Positions 1 to 6,268 of a DNA stretch of 6,268 nt are shown here, in pieces. Where the stretch lies: contig USKR01000081.1 in assembly GCA_900555215.1 (NCBI GenBank), positions 1-6,268 of the forward strand. The letters run 5' to 3'. The stretch's first letter is position 1; every line of letters starts with the position of its first letter. The position numbers and the translations under genes were made by a program. The notes under the pieces were generated by a model that saw only the letters and a list, made by a program, of their open reading frames with translations, searched no databases and was not told where the DNA came from. This DNA comes from an uncultured Ruminococcus sp. (GTDB lineage: Bacteria > Bacillota > Clostridia > Lachnospirales > Lachnospiraceae).

Positions 1-69
1 TTTTCTTGTTATCCAGCCCTCCGGCTGTATCGGTTGAGCAAAAGTCAGCGTGGGATTGATGTGGTATCT

Positions 70-207
70 TTATCTAAGTGAACCCCCATTCTCCCACTTG
101 GACACTGCCCGGTCTGTGATCCCCAGCTTCTCTGCAAGTTCTTTCTGTGTGAGACCCAGTTCCCGTCTTCTCTCTGCGATAAATCTGCCTGTTTGCTTCT
201 GATCCAT
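70..207 (-). pseudogene. Truncated XRE/Cro-type helix-turn-helix regulator
   Basis: The minus strand encodes 45 residues starting MDQKQTGRFIAERRRELGLT and containing LTQKELAEKLGITDRAVSKW, then ENGGSLR and a TAA stop. This matches the first three to four helices of the XRE/Cro DNA-binding domain: LTQ..LAEKLGI is helices 2-3 and the recognition helix ends in AVSKWENG. In full-length members, WENG is followed by a stretch such as P-D-V-S-L-L and the last helices. Here the frame stops right after SL, so even the DNA-binding domain is incomplete. The start is supported by AGGAGG six bases before the ATG. I call it a truncated remnant because no continuation of the family is seen in any frame down to base 1. 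It could instead be a real micro-protein, since its start region and ribosome binding site are intact. The family assignment is confident; the pseudogene status is inferred. Confidence 0.72.
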
Positions 208-231
208 ATTCCCGCCTCCTGTATAAATGTT

Positions 232-273
232 CGAGGTATCTGTCCCGGGTGTACTTATTAGACAAATACCTCG
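232..273 (-). repeat. 13-bp inverted repeat in the leader of the truncated HTH gene
   Basis: The left arm, 232-244 (cgaggtatctgtc), and the right arm, 261-273 (gacaaatacctcg), are complementary at 12 of 13 positions around a 16-base spacer. On the minus strand the one mismatch becomes a G.U wobble, so RNA made toward the HTH gene could fold the whole 13-bp stem, whereas plus-strand RNA would have a C.A mismatch. It lies 25 bases upstream of the HTH start codon and downstream of a possible minus-strand -10 (TATACT, 289-294), for which I see no good -35. It may be an operator for the HTH protein or a leader hairpin. It is not followed by a T run on either side, so it is not an intrinsic terminator. 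Confidence 0.6.
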
Positions 274-339
274 TTATCCTGTTCTTTCAGTATACAGCAG
301 ACACCTTCAAAAGTAACCATACCAGTGGTTGAGTCCCTC

Positions 340-456
340 TTATTTCGCGGATTTCAGCCACTGGCGCACGACCGTCACATCCTCTTCCACTGCTCTGGCG
401 ATCGTTTCTTCCGGCTTCTTAATCCGCCAGTGGATTTTAGTCTTTGCGGAAAACGC
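340..456 (-). pseudogene. Possible C-terminal remnant of a decayed gene
   Basis: One minus-strand frame is open for 38 codons between a TGA (457-459) and a TAA (340-342), with no usable start codon. Its last part reads KKPEETIARAVEEDVTVVRQ followed by WLKSAK. This has the charged, amphipathic look of a real protein end, similar to the short 'EEIA..VEE...V..WL' tails seen in some nuclease or transposase families of Clostridia. I cannot assign it to a named family. No upstream part of such a protein is visible, since the same strand before it is the promoter region of the ferredoxin gene. It may be a leftover from a deletion, perhaps the same event that truncated the HTH gene. Chance cannot be excluded for so short a frame. 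Confidence 0.25.
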
Positions 457-466
457 TCACTGTTCG

Positions 467-507
467 GTGATATAATCACAGAATCGAAACAGCCTTTATC
501 GTATAAT
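467..507 (+). promoter_or_regulatory. Putative promoter region of the ferredoxin operon with an operator-like dyad
   Basis: Two perfect TATAAT boxes lie here, at 471-476 and 502-507. Neither has a good -35 at 17 bases. The downstream box would give a leader of about 24 nt ending in the AGGAGGG ribosome binding site, which is a sensible distance. The upstream box sits inside the palindrome GTGAT-ATA-ATCAC (467-479). A protein bound there would cover that -10. The half-sites resemble the GTGA/TCAC of the CRP/FNR family, but the spacing is one base short of the classical N6 arrangement. The -10 matches are seen directly; promoter use and regulator identity are inferred. Confidence 0.5.
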
Positions 508-536
508 AGCGCTGATGAATCAGGAGGGAAACAACT

Positions 537-746
537 ATGAATAAAATCAAAAAGAAACGAAAAGCGTTTGTTCAGCAGTCAGACTGCGTGGCCTGCGGCT
601 GTTGTGTGAAGGTATGTCCGCTGGGAGCAATTCAGATTATGAACGGCATCATGGCTGAAGTGGACATGACAAAATGTGTCGGATGCGGGAAATGCGCAAA
701 AGAATGTCCTGCCAGCGTGATCATAATCAGGGAGGTGGAAGCATGA
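537..746 (+). CDS. 2x[4Fe-4S] ferredoxin-type protein
   Basis: This 69-aa soluble electron carrier contains two classical CxxCxxCxxxCP motifs, CVACGCCVKVCP (about residues 17-28) and CVGCGKCAKECP (about 47-58). Each cluster is bound by three cysteines of one motif and the last of the other, as in bacterial dicluster ferredoxins. The N-terminus is a short lysine-rich extension (KIKKKRK) of about ten residues not needed for cluster binding. Because the next gene encodes a membrane protein, it could help docking to membrane or partner. The start is fixed by AGGAGGG at 522-528, eight bases before ATG. The stop overlaps the next start as ATGA, so the two genes are translationally coupled. Its likely role is passing electrons to or from the NapH-like membrane partner; the donor and acceptor cannot be told from the sequence. 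Confidence 0.9.
   Translation: MNKIKKKRKAFVQQSDCVACGCCVKVCPLGAIQIMNGIMAEVDMTKCVGCGKCAKECPASVIIIREVEA
731..736 (+). promoter_or_regulatory. Ribosome binding site deciding the start of the NapH-like gene
   Basis: GGAGGT lies inside the end of the ferredoxin gene, six bases before the ATG at 743. It selects this start over an in-frame ATG at 674, which lies within the ferredoxin coding sequence, has no such site, and would add 23 residues reading a different frame of a conserved cysteine motif. Confidence 0.8.
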
Positions 747-1315
747 AAAAGCACTGGTATGATTATCTGTGGATATTTTCTCTTACTTATTTAATATTAG
801 GATTCTTCAACATCCTGTTCGCATGGCTGGGCCTGATCTGCTTCTTTGTGCCCCTGATTATTTCTCTTGCAAAGGGGACAAAAGGATATTGTAACCGTTA
901 CTGCGGCAGAGGACAGTTATTCGGACTGTTGGGCGGCCGCTTTGGCCTTTCCCGGAAAAAGGATATTCCCAGATGGATGAAAAGCAAATGGTTTCGTTAT
1001 GGATTTTTAATTTTCTTTTTTGCAATGTTCTTCCTGATGCTCTGGAATACTTATCTGGTATTTTCAGGCGCTCAGGATCTGAAACAGGCTGTGACGCTTC
1101 TGTGGACTTTTAAAGTGCCGTGGCAGTGGGCTTATCATGGCACGATCTTCCATACGGGCGCGGCTCAGTTTGCTTTTGGTTTTTACAGCGTAATGCTTAC
1201 TTCCACAGTGCTCGGCCTGATCACCATGATACTGTTCAAGCCCCGCAGCTGGTGTGTCTGCTGCCCTATGGGAACGATGACACAGCTGATCTGCAAAGCA
1301 AAAAACCAGCGCTGA
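743..1315 (+). CDS. NapH-like 4Fe-4S-binding integral membrane protein
   Basis: This 190-aa protein has hydrophobic segments at about residues 10-44 (long enough for two membrane passes), 84-107 and 145-166, consistent with four transmembrane helices as in the NapH/MauN/NosR-type membrane ferredoxin family. Two cysteine motifs follow membrane segments: GYCNRYCGRGQL (C50, C54) and WCVCCPMG (C171, C173, C174), with C184 close behind. NapH-like proteins carry CxxxCP motifs at equivalent places. Here the first is CxxxCGR and the second CxCCP, so the four main cysteines could bind one cluster or a variant pair near the membrane face. There is no extra C-terminal ferredoxin domain; the upstream 2x[4Fe-4S] ferredoxin, overlapping by four bases (ATGA), probably supplies that function in trans. 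It likely moves electrons between a membrane pool and the cytoplasmic ferredoxin; substrate and partner are unknown. No clear terminator follows it. Confidence 0.72.
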   Translation: MKKHWYDYLWIFSLTYLILGFFNILFAWLGLICFFVPLIISLAKGTKGYCNRYCGRGQLFGLLGGRFGLSRKKDIPRWMKSKWFRYGFLIFFFAMFFLMLWNTYLVFSGAQDLKQAVTLLWTFKVPWQWAYHGTIFHTGAAQFAFGFYSVMLTSTVLGLITMILFKPRSWCVCCPMGTMTQLICKAKNQR

Positions 1316-1348
1316 GGACCTGATAATTGATTAAGTGAAATGATTTTA

Positions 1349-1380
1349 CAGTTTCCGAACCTTTCTGAAACTGCTATAAT
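1349..1380 (+). promoter_or_regulatory. Extended -10 promoter of the ybaK-like/glpK operon with overlapping dyad
   Basis: TGCTATAAT (1372-1380) is a perfect -10 with the TGn extension, which can compensate for a weak -35 (TTTCCG, 1352-1357, 17-base spacer). Transcription would start near 1387, about 53 bases before the ybaK-like ATG. A 7-bp inverted repeat, CAGTTTC (1349-1355) and GAAACTG (1367-1373), spans the -35 and the TG of the -10, which is where a repressor would block RNA polymerase. The promoter is well supported by sequence; the operator role is inferred. Confidence 0.7.
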
Positions 1381-1390
1381 CTTCTTATAT

Positions 1391-1409
1391 CCGGGCATGC
1401 CCTGCCCGG
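1391..1409 (+). repeat. GC-rich hairpin at the 5' end of the operon transcript
   Basis: CCGGGCA (1391-1397) and TGCCCGG (1403-1409) form a perfect 7-bp stem with a five-base loop, starting just after the predicted transcription start. No U run follows, so it is not a terminator. It may stabilise the mRNA 5' end or be a second operator; no known riboswitch structure is visible in the 50-base leader. Confidence 0.5.
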
Positions 1410-1439
1410 CAGCTATCAGAAAGGAAGGTCATTTTCATT

Positions 1440-3439
<2,000 letters not shown>

Positions 3440-3440
3440 T

Positions 3441-3503
3441 GACATAAAACAACAGCGCTCCTGTCCGTCACATGTTTTAAAGAGGTGACGGACAGGAGCG
3501 CTG
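3441..3503 (-). terminator. Hairpin between convergent operons; intrinsic terminator for the sms operon
   Basis: Arms 3453-3471 and 3485-3503 are perfectly complementary over 19 bp around a 13-base loop. On the minus strand, coming from the smsB stop 34 bases away, the stem is followed by TTGTTTTAT, a reasonable U-rich tract, so it fits an intrinsic terminator for the lysR-smsC-smsB transcript. On the plus strand it lies 13 bases after the glpK stop but is followed by AATAATATCC, lacking a U run. It may still stop or stabilise the glpK mRNA as a shared convergent structure. The hairpin is certain; its strength in each direction is inferred. Confidence 0.8.
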
Positions 3504-3537
3504 AATAATATCCGTTAAAAAAGTAACTCCGCGTCCT

Positions 3538-4476
3538 CTATTTCAGGAAGCTCTCGATGATCACTCCCTCAGCCTCTTCCTCACTCATTCCGAAAGTGCG
3601 GAGCTTCACAAGCTGTTCGTCATTGATCCTTCCAATTGCCGCTTCATGGATGATCTGCGCGTCCACATGTCTTGCGTCGATCTCAGGGATAGAGCTGATC
3701 TCTGCATTGTCCATGATAATAGAATCACACTGGATATGGGCGTGGCACTGGTTATTGCCGATCGCCCTGGGATGGAACACCTGCTTGGAAGTCCCTTTGC
3801 CTACGGACCGGGACACGATCCTTGCAGAGCTGTTCTCGCCGTTTAACTCCACATCCATATTGGAGACTGCGGTCTGACCTTCATCTGTCATCAGCTTCTC
3901 TGTTACAAAAAGCTTGGCATTGTCTGCAAGCTCAATATAATTCTCTCGTTCTGTGGAATCCACCCCGCGGATCTGTGTGGTCTCCAGGGTAAACACGGAA
4001 TCCTCACCCACGTAGATCTTTGTCACGGGGTTCAGGACCTTCTGCCCGGTGCCGTTCCCTTCCGCGTAATGATTCTCTACATATTTGACATTGCATCCCT
4101 TTCCCACATGAAATGCATGGATGCCGTCATGGCGTGTCTCAGAGCATCCTTCTCCGTGGATGCCGCAGCCCGCGATGATCGTCACGTCTGCCCCGTCTTC
4201 AATGTAGAAATCATTGTAAACGATATCCACGCCCTCTTTGGACATCACGACCGGAATATGCACCTGCTCGTTCTTCGCCTCGCCGCTGATATGGATATCA
4301 ATGCCCGGCTTATCTTCTTTTTTCACGATATTGATATGGCGGCTGTCGCCGTGGCACACTGCCATTCCATTCAGCCGCAGATTATATGCGCCCTCCTGTT
4401 TAAACCCATAGGAGTCGATCATCTTCAGCACATCCCGGGTGACCCTATCCAGATCGATCTTCTTATTGGACTCCAT
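3538..4476 (-). CDS. smsB: Short SufB-like Fe-S cluster scaffold (SMS type)
   Basis: This 312-aa protein is of the SufB/SufD family, shorter than classical SufB (about 470-495) because it consists mainly of the beta-helix core and C-terminal helices. It should form a complex with the SufC-like ATPase encoded just upstream and assemble iron-sulfur clusters in the cytoplasm. The C-terminal part shows SufB, not SufD, marks: HIQCDSII (C250, aligning with the essential Cys405 of E. coli SufB) and IIHEAAIGRINDEQL (H277-E278, aligning with the His-Glu pair 433-434). Then come GMSEEEAEGVIIESF, the usual C-terminal helices. An added cysteine/histidine-rich segment, AGCGIHGEGCSETRHDGIHA (102-121), precedes KYVENHYAEG and is typical of the minimal SMS-type proteins. 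The start at 4476 is set by a perfect AAGGAGGTGA five bases upstream. It overlaps the smsC end by 14 bases and is followed by a terminator. Confidence 0.85.
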   Translation of the reverse strand: MESNKKIDLDRVTRDVLKMIDSYGFKQEGAYNLRLNGMAVCHGDSRHINIVKKEDKPGIDIHISGEAKNEQVHIPVVMSKEGVDIVYNDFYIEDGADVTIIAGCGIHGEGCSETRHDGIHAFHVGKGCNVKYVENHYAEGNGTGQKVLNPVTKIYVGEDSVFTLETTQIRGVDSTERENYIELADNAKLFVTEKLMTDEGQTAVSNMDVELNGENSSARIVSRSVGKGTSKQVFHPRAIGNNQCHAHIQCDSIIMDNAEISSIPEIDARHVDAQIIHEAAIGRINDEQLVKLRTFGMSEEEAEGVIIESFLK

Positions 4477-5212
4477 AGAGTTCACCTCCTTTTTGTCTCC
4501 TGCACTCACAGGAATCCAGTTCCTGTCCGAACAGTGTTGGCATAATCTCTTTCGCCTCGCCGATGGACTCTGCCTTTCCGTCAGAGATGACCATAATGCG
4601 GTCCGCCATCTGAATGATTCTCTCCTGATGGGAAATCAGGATCAGACTCTCCTTCTTCTCCCTGTGGATCTGTTCAAACCGCTTGATCAGCATGGAAAAA
4701 CTCCACAGATCGATCCCCGCTTCCGGCTCGTCAAACACACACAAGTCATGATGTTTTGCAAGCACAGTCGCGATCTCAATCCGCTTCATCTCACCGCCTG
4801 AAAGCGTGGCGTCCGCCTCCCTGTCAATATATTCCATAGCGCACAGTCCCACACTGCTCAGAAGGGCACAGCATGTTTTCTCATCCAGCGGTTTCCCCGC
4901 TGCCAGAGATAAGAGCCGGCGCACGGTCATACCTTTAAAGCGCGGCGGCTGCTGGAACGCAAATCCCATGCCTGCCTTCGCCCTCTCGTCAATCGTATAA
5001 TCCGTGATATCCTGCCCGTTCAGCCAGATCTTCCCGGCTGTCGCCTTATTGATCCCCATCAGAAGTTTAGCAAGGGTGGATTTCCCGCCTCCGTTCGGTC
5101 CTGTGATCACAAGCATCTCGCCATCATTAACCGTGAAGCTTACGTCAGACAATATTTCTGACTGTCTGCCTTCTTCCACCACATCATATGATAAATGTTC
5201 TACTTTCAGCAT
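4463..5212 (-). CDS. smsC: SufC-like ABC ATPase of Fe-S cluster assembly (SMS type)
   Basis: This 249-aa soluble ABC ATPase has the length of SufC. Motifs in order: Walker A GPNGGGKST (38-46), Q-loop FQQPPRFKG (86-94), signature LSGGEMKRIEIA (137-148), Walker B LCVFDEPEAGID (157-168) with the catalytic glutamate in DEPEAG, and the switch histidine ISHQE (H195). There are no membrane segments and no permease gene nearby. Its partner is the SufB-like gene overlapping by 14 bases, so a transporter role is unlikely. SufC powers shape changes of the scaffold during cluster assembly, and in the two-gene SMS system it works with the single SmsB protein. The start ATG has AAGGAAGTGA eight bases upstream, nearly the full anti-SD match. 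It begins 32 bases after the lysR stop with no promoter seen between, so it is probably cotranscribed with lysR. Confidence 0.87.
   Translation of the reverse strand: MLKVEHLSYDVVEEGRQSEILSDVSFTVNDGEMLVITGPNGGGKSTLAKLLMGINKATAGKIWLNGQDITDYTIDERAKAGMGFAFQQPPRFKGMTVRRLLSLAAGKPLDEKTCCALLSSVGLCAMEYIDREADATLSGGEMKRIEIATVLAKHHDLCVFDEPEAGIDLWSFSMLIKRFEQIHREKKESLILISHQERIIQMADRIMVISDGKAESIGEAKEIMPTLFGQELDSCECRRQKGGELYGVQ
4482..4491 (-). promoter_or_regulatory. Perfect Shine-Dalgarno sequence inside smsC, setting the smsB start
   Basis: The minus strand reads AAGGAGGTGA, a ten-base perfect complement to the 16S rRNA end, five bases before the ATG at 4476. It lies within the last codons of smsC. A longer in-frame start at 4509 would place this site inside the gene and add 11 residues, so 4476 is preferred. 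The strength suggests high smsB output relative to smsC. Confidence 0.85.
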
Positions 5213-5244
5213 CGTAGGATCTCACTTCCTTTTCTTTAAGTCTG

Positions 5245-6120
5245 CTATATGGAAAATCTCCGGAAGATCTCGCGGTACCGGTCCGCATAGATGCTTCCCC
5301 TTCTCCAGATAAATGTAAATTCATGGGATACCCGGAAATCCTTCAGCGGGATCCTCACAAGTGCGCCGGTCTTCAGTTCTTCCCGGACCGCAGCTTCATA
5401 TAAAAATGTAATACCGCACCCGGATTTTGTCAACTCTTTGATCGTGTGCAGGCTTCCCGCCTCCATAGTCCTCTCAAAGTCCGACAGACTCAGGTTCTGC
5501 GAGTCAAGATAACGCTCCAGCACCTCTCTCGTCCCGGAGCCTTCCTCCCTCAAAAGCAGACGTTCTTGAAAAAGATTCTCGATTCTGTCCGGGTTTCCCC
5601 TGAACTGATAATCCGGGCTGCACACAGCAATATAATTTTCTTCCGAATACTTCTGATAATCATATTCACTCTTCTTGAAAAATCCCTCCACCAGAGCAAA
5701 GTCAATCCTTCCGTCATCCAGCCGTTCCAGAAGCTCCCGGGTATTTTCCACGACCATATGGATATCTGCATCCGGATATTCCCGGAGATATTTCTCCAGG
5801 ATGCCTCCCATCAGCGTATCTCCTACCGTCCGGGTCGCTCCGAAACGGATCTCCTCCGCTTCCTCTGACTTCTGCATCTCGCTCTGCATGGAGATCTCAT
5901 CATGCATCATCGTCAGAGAAGCATTGCGAAGGATCTCCCCCGCGCCTGTCAGCCTCAGCTTCTTTCCTTCATAGCGGAACAGCTTTGTATTATAGTGCTT
6001 TTCCAGAAAACGGATATGCTGGGACACAGCGGGCTGGGTGATATTCAGTTGTTCTGACGCTCTTGTGAAATTCATACACTGGCAGACAGCCAGAAATGTT
6101 TCCATCCTGAAATCAAGCAT
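5245..6120 (-). CDS. LysR-type transcriptional regulator
   Basis: This 291-aa protein has the usual length of the family. Residues 3-60 form the winged helix-turn-helix: METFLAVCQCMNFTRASEQL, ITQPAVSQHI (recognition helix) and LFRYEGKKLRLTGAG. A linker helix follows, then the effector-binding domain from about residue 90 (IRFGATRTVG). LLREEGSGTREVLE (189-202) is the loop with the GSGTR signature of CysB/CbbR/YwfM-like members, which often sense sulfur or carbon metabolites; the effector here is unknown. The ATG at 6120 has AAGGGGAG four to six bases upstream. It is co-directional with smsC-smsB, only 32 bases before smsC, so it heads that operon instead of being divergent as many LysR genes are. 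This makes it a candidate regulator of iron-sulfur assembly and of itself. A palindrome of T-N11-A type 54 bases upstream is a possible binding site. Confidence 0.88.
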   Translation of the reverse strand: MLDFRMETFLAVCQCMNFTRASEQLNITQPAVSQHIRFLEKHYNTKLFRYEGKKLRLTGAGEILRNASLTMMHDEISMQSEMQKSEEAEEIRFGATRTVGDTLMGGILEKYLREYPDADIHMVVENTRELLERLDDGRIDFALVEGFFKKSEYDYQKYSEENYIAVCSPDYQFRGNPDRIENLFQERLLLREEGSGTREVLERYLDSQNLSLSDFERTMEAGSLHTIKELTKSGCGITFLYEAAVREELKTGALVRIPLKDFRVSHEFTFIWRRGSIYADRYREIFRRFSI

Positions 6121-6142
6121 GACGCTCTCCCCTTATACATGC

Positions 6143-6173
6143 GGATGCTCTGCGGATTTCCAGCAAAGCATCC
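6143..6173 (-). repeat. Imperfect dyad just upstream of lysR
   Basis: GGATGCT (6143-6149) and AGCATCC (6167-6173) are perfect 7-bp arms. On the minus strand the stem extends through a G.U pair and three more base pairs (11 in total) with a small loop. It ends 22 bases before the lysR start codon, so in RNA it would sit near the ribosome binding site; in DNA it could be an operator. There is no U tract. Confidence 0.45.
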
Positions 6174-6186
6174 TTTCAGCCTGAAA
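6174..6186 (-). promoter_or_regulatory. Candidate LysR box (T-N11-A palindrome)
   Basis: TTTCAG-C-CTGAAA is a perfect 13-bp palindrome with T and A separated by 11 bases, the general form of LysR-family binding sites. It is centred 60 bases upstream of the lysR start, suitable for autoregulation. It abuts the neighbouring dyad and overlaps the U tract of the upstream terminator-like hairpin. Binding is inferred from form and position only. Confidence 0.45.
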
Positions 6187-6224
6187 AACATCGGGCGGAG
6201 TTTTCCTGTGAAAATCTCCGCCCG
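6187..6224 (-). terminator. Intrinsic terminator reading leftward, before lysR
   Basis: Arms CGGGCGGAG (6192-6200) and CTCCGCCCG (6216-6224) pair perfectly. The inner TTTTC/GAAAA (6201-6205, 6210-6214) adds five pairs across a one-base bulge, leaving a four-base loop. On the minus strand the stem is followed by ATGTTTTTC, a U tract. On the plus strand no T run follows. It probably ends a minus-strand gene lying beyond the right edge; a stop codon for such a gene could be the TGA at 6259-6261, but too little sequence remains to show one. Alternatively it is an attenuator in a longer lysR leader, since I see no clear promoter between it and lysR. Confidence 0.65.
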
Positions 6225-6268
6225 GACCGCAACAGCCGGCCGCTTCCCGGTCTGGCTGTCACGCTGCA

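Noticed and set aside
14..27. Small hairpin CAGCC-CTCC-GGCTG near the left edge as a terminator
   Set aside because: The stem is only five pairs, and neither strand has a U run right after it.
74..265. 63-aa minus-strand frame overlapping the HTH remnant
   Set aside because: It is a shadow frame. The adjacent frame carries the recognisable HTH sequence and the ribosome binding site.
674..742. Longer start for the NapH-like protein
   Set aside because: The extra 23 residues overlap the ferredoxin's second cluster motif in another frame, while the ATG at 743 has a proper binding site and the ATGA overlap.
4069..4545. 158-aa plus-strand open frame across smsB and the smsC end
   Set aside because: Antisense to two conserved genes, with no recognisable domain; likewise the 140-aa plus-strand frame at 5446-5868 inside lysR.
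4463..5212. SufC-like ATPase as part of a membrane transporter
   Set aside because: No permease or binding-protein gene is present, and the overlapping partner is a SufB-like scaffold.
6225..6268. Partial gene at the right edge
   Set aside because: A minus-strand TGA at 6259-6261 could end a gene outside the window, but only a few codons would be visible, so it cannot be supported.

Overview
The window looks like an ordinary chromosomal stretch of an anaerobic Clostridia bacterium, most likely Lachnospiraceae. This is inferred from strong AGGAGG-type ribosome binding sites, compact operons, roughly even GC, a clostridial-type glycerol kinase, and an SufC/SufB-like pair of the short kind found in anaerobes and archaea. 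The species cannot be named from the sequence.

Layout, left to right. Bases 1-536 hold no intact full-length gene. On the minus strand there is a helix-turn-helix regulator cut off after about 45 codons, with a good ribosome binding site and a 13-bp inverted repeat in front of it. Behind it is a short open stretch that looks like the tail of a decayed gene. The plus strand then carries a two-gene redox unit: a 69-aa 2x[4Fe-4S] ferredoxin and, overlapping it by 4 nt, a 190-aa NapH-like membrane protein with paired cysteine motifs. Next, also on the plus strand, a promoter with an extended -10 element drives a YbaK/EbsC-type (aminoacyl-tRNA deacylase family) gene and glpK, glycerol kinase.

From about 3440 the genes converge. 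A perfect 19-bp inverted repeat separates glpK from a minus-strand operon read right to left: a LysR-type regulator, an SufC-like ATPase and a short SufB-like scaffold. The last two genes overlap by 14 nt. The ATPase and scaffold match the two-component SUF-like minimal system (SMS, smsC-smsB) for iron-sulfur cluster assembly, and the scaffold keeps the cysteine and the His-Glu pair of the SufB active site. The LysR gene as first gene of the operon is the most suggestive link: the cluster-building pair may be under its control. The ferredoxin pair is a plausible consumer of such clusters, but nothing in the sequence ties the two units together.

The right edge (6121-6268) holds leader or intergenic DNA. 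It contains a terminator-like hairpin reading leftward, a 13-bp palindrome of the T-N11-A type that could be a LysR box, and a second dyad just before lysR. I found no tRNA, rRNA, CRISPR array or intact mobile element. The main genes are recognisable families. The less usual points are the lysR-smsC-smsB arrangement and its leader, a glycerol kinase without the HPr-phosphorylated histidine, and several operator-like dyads.
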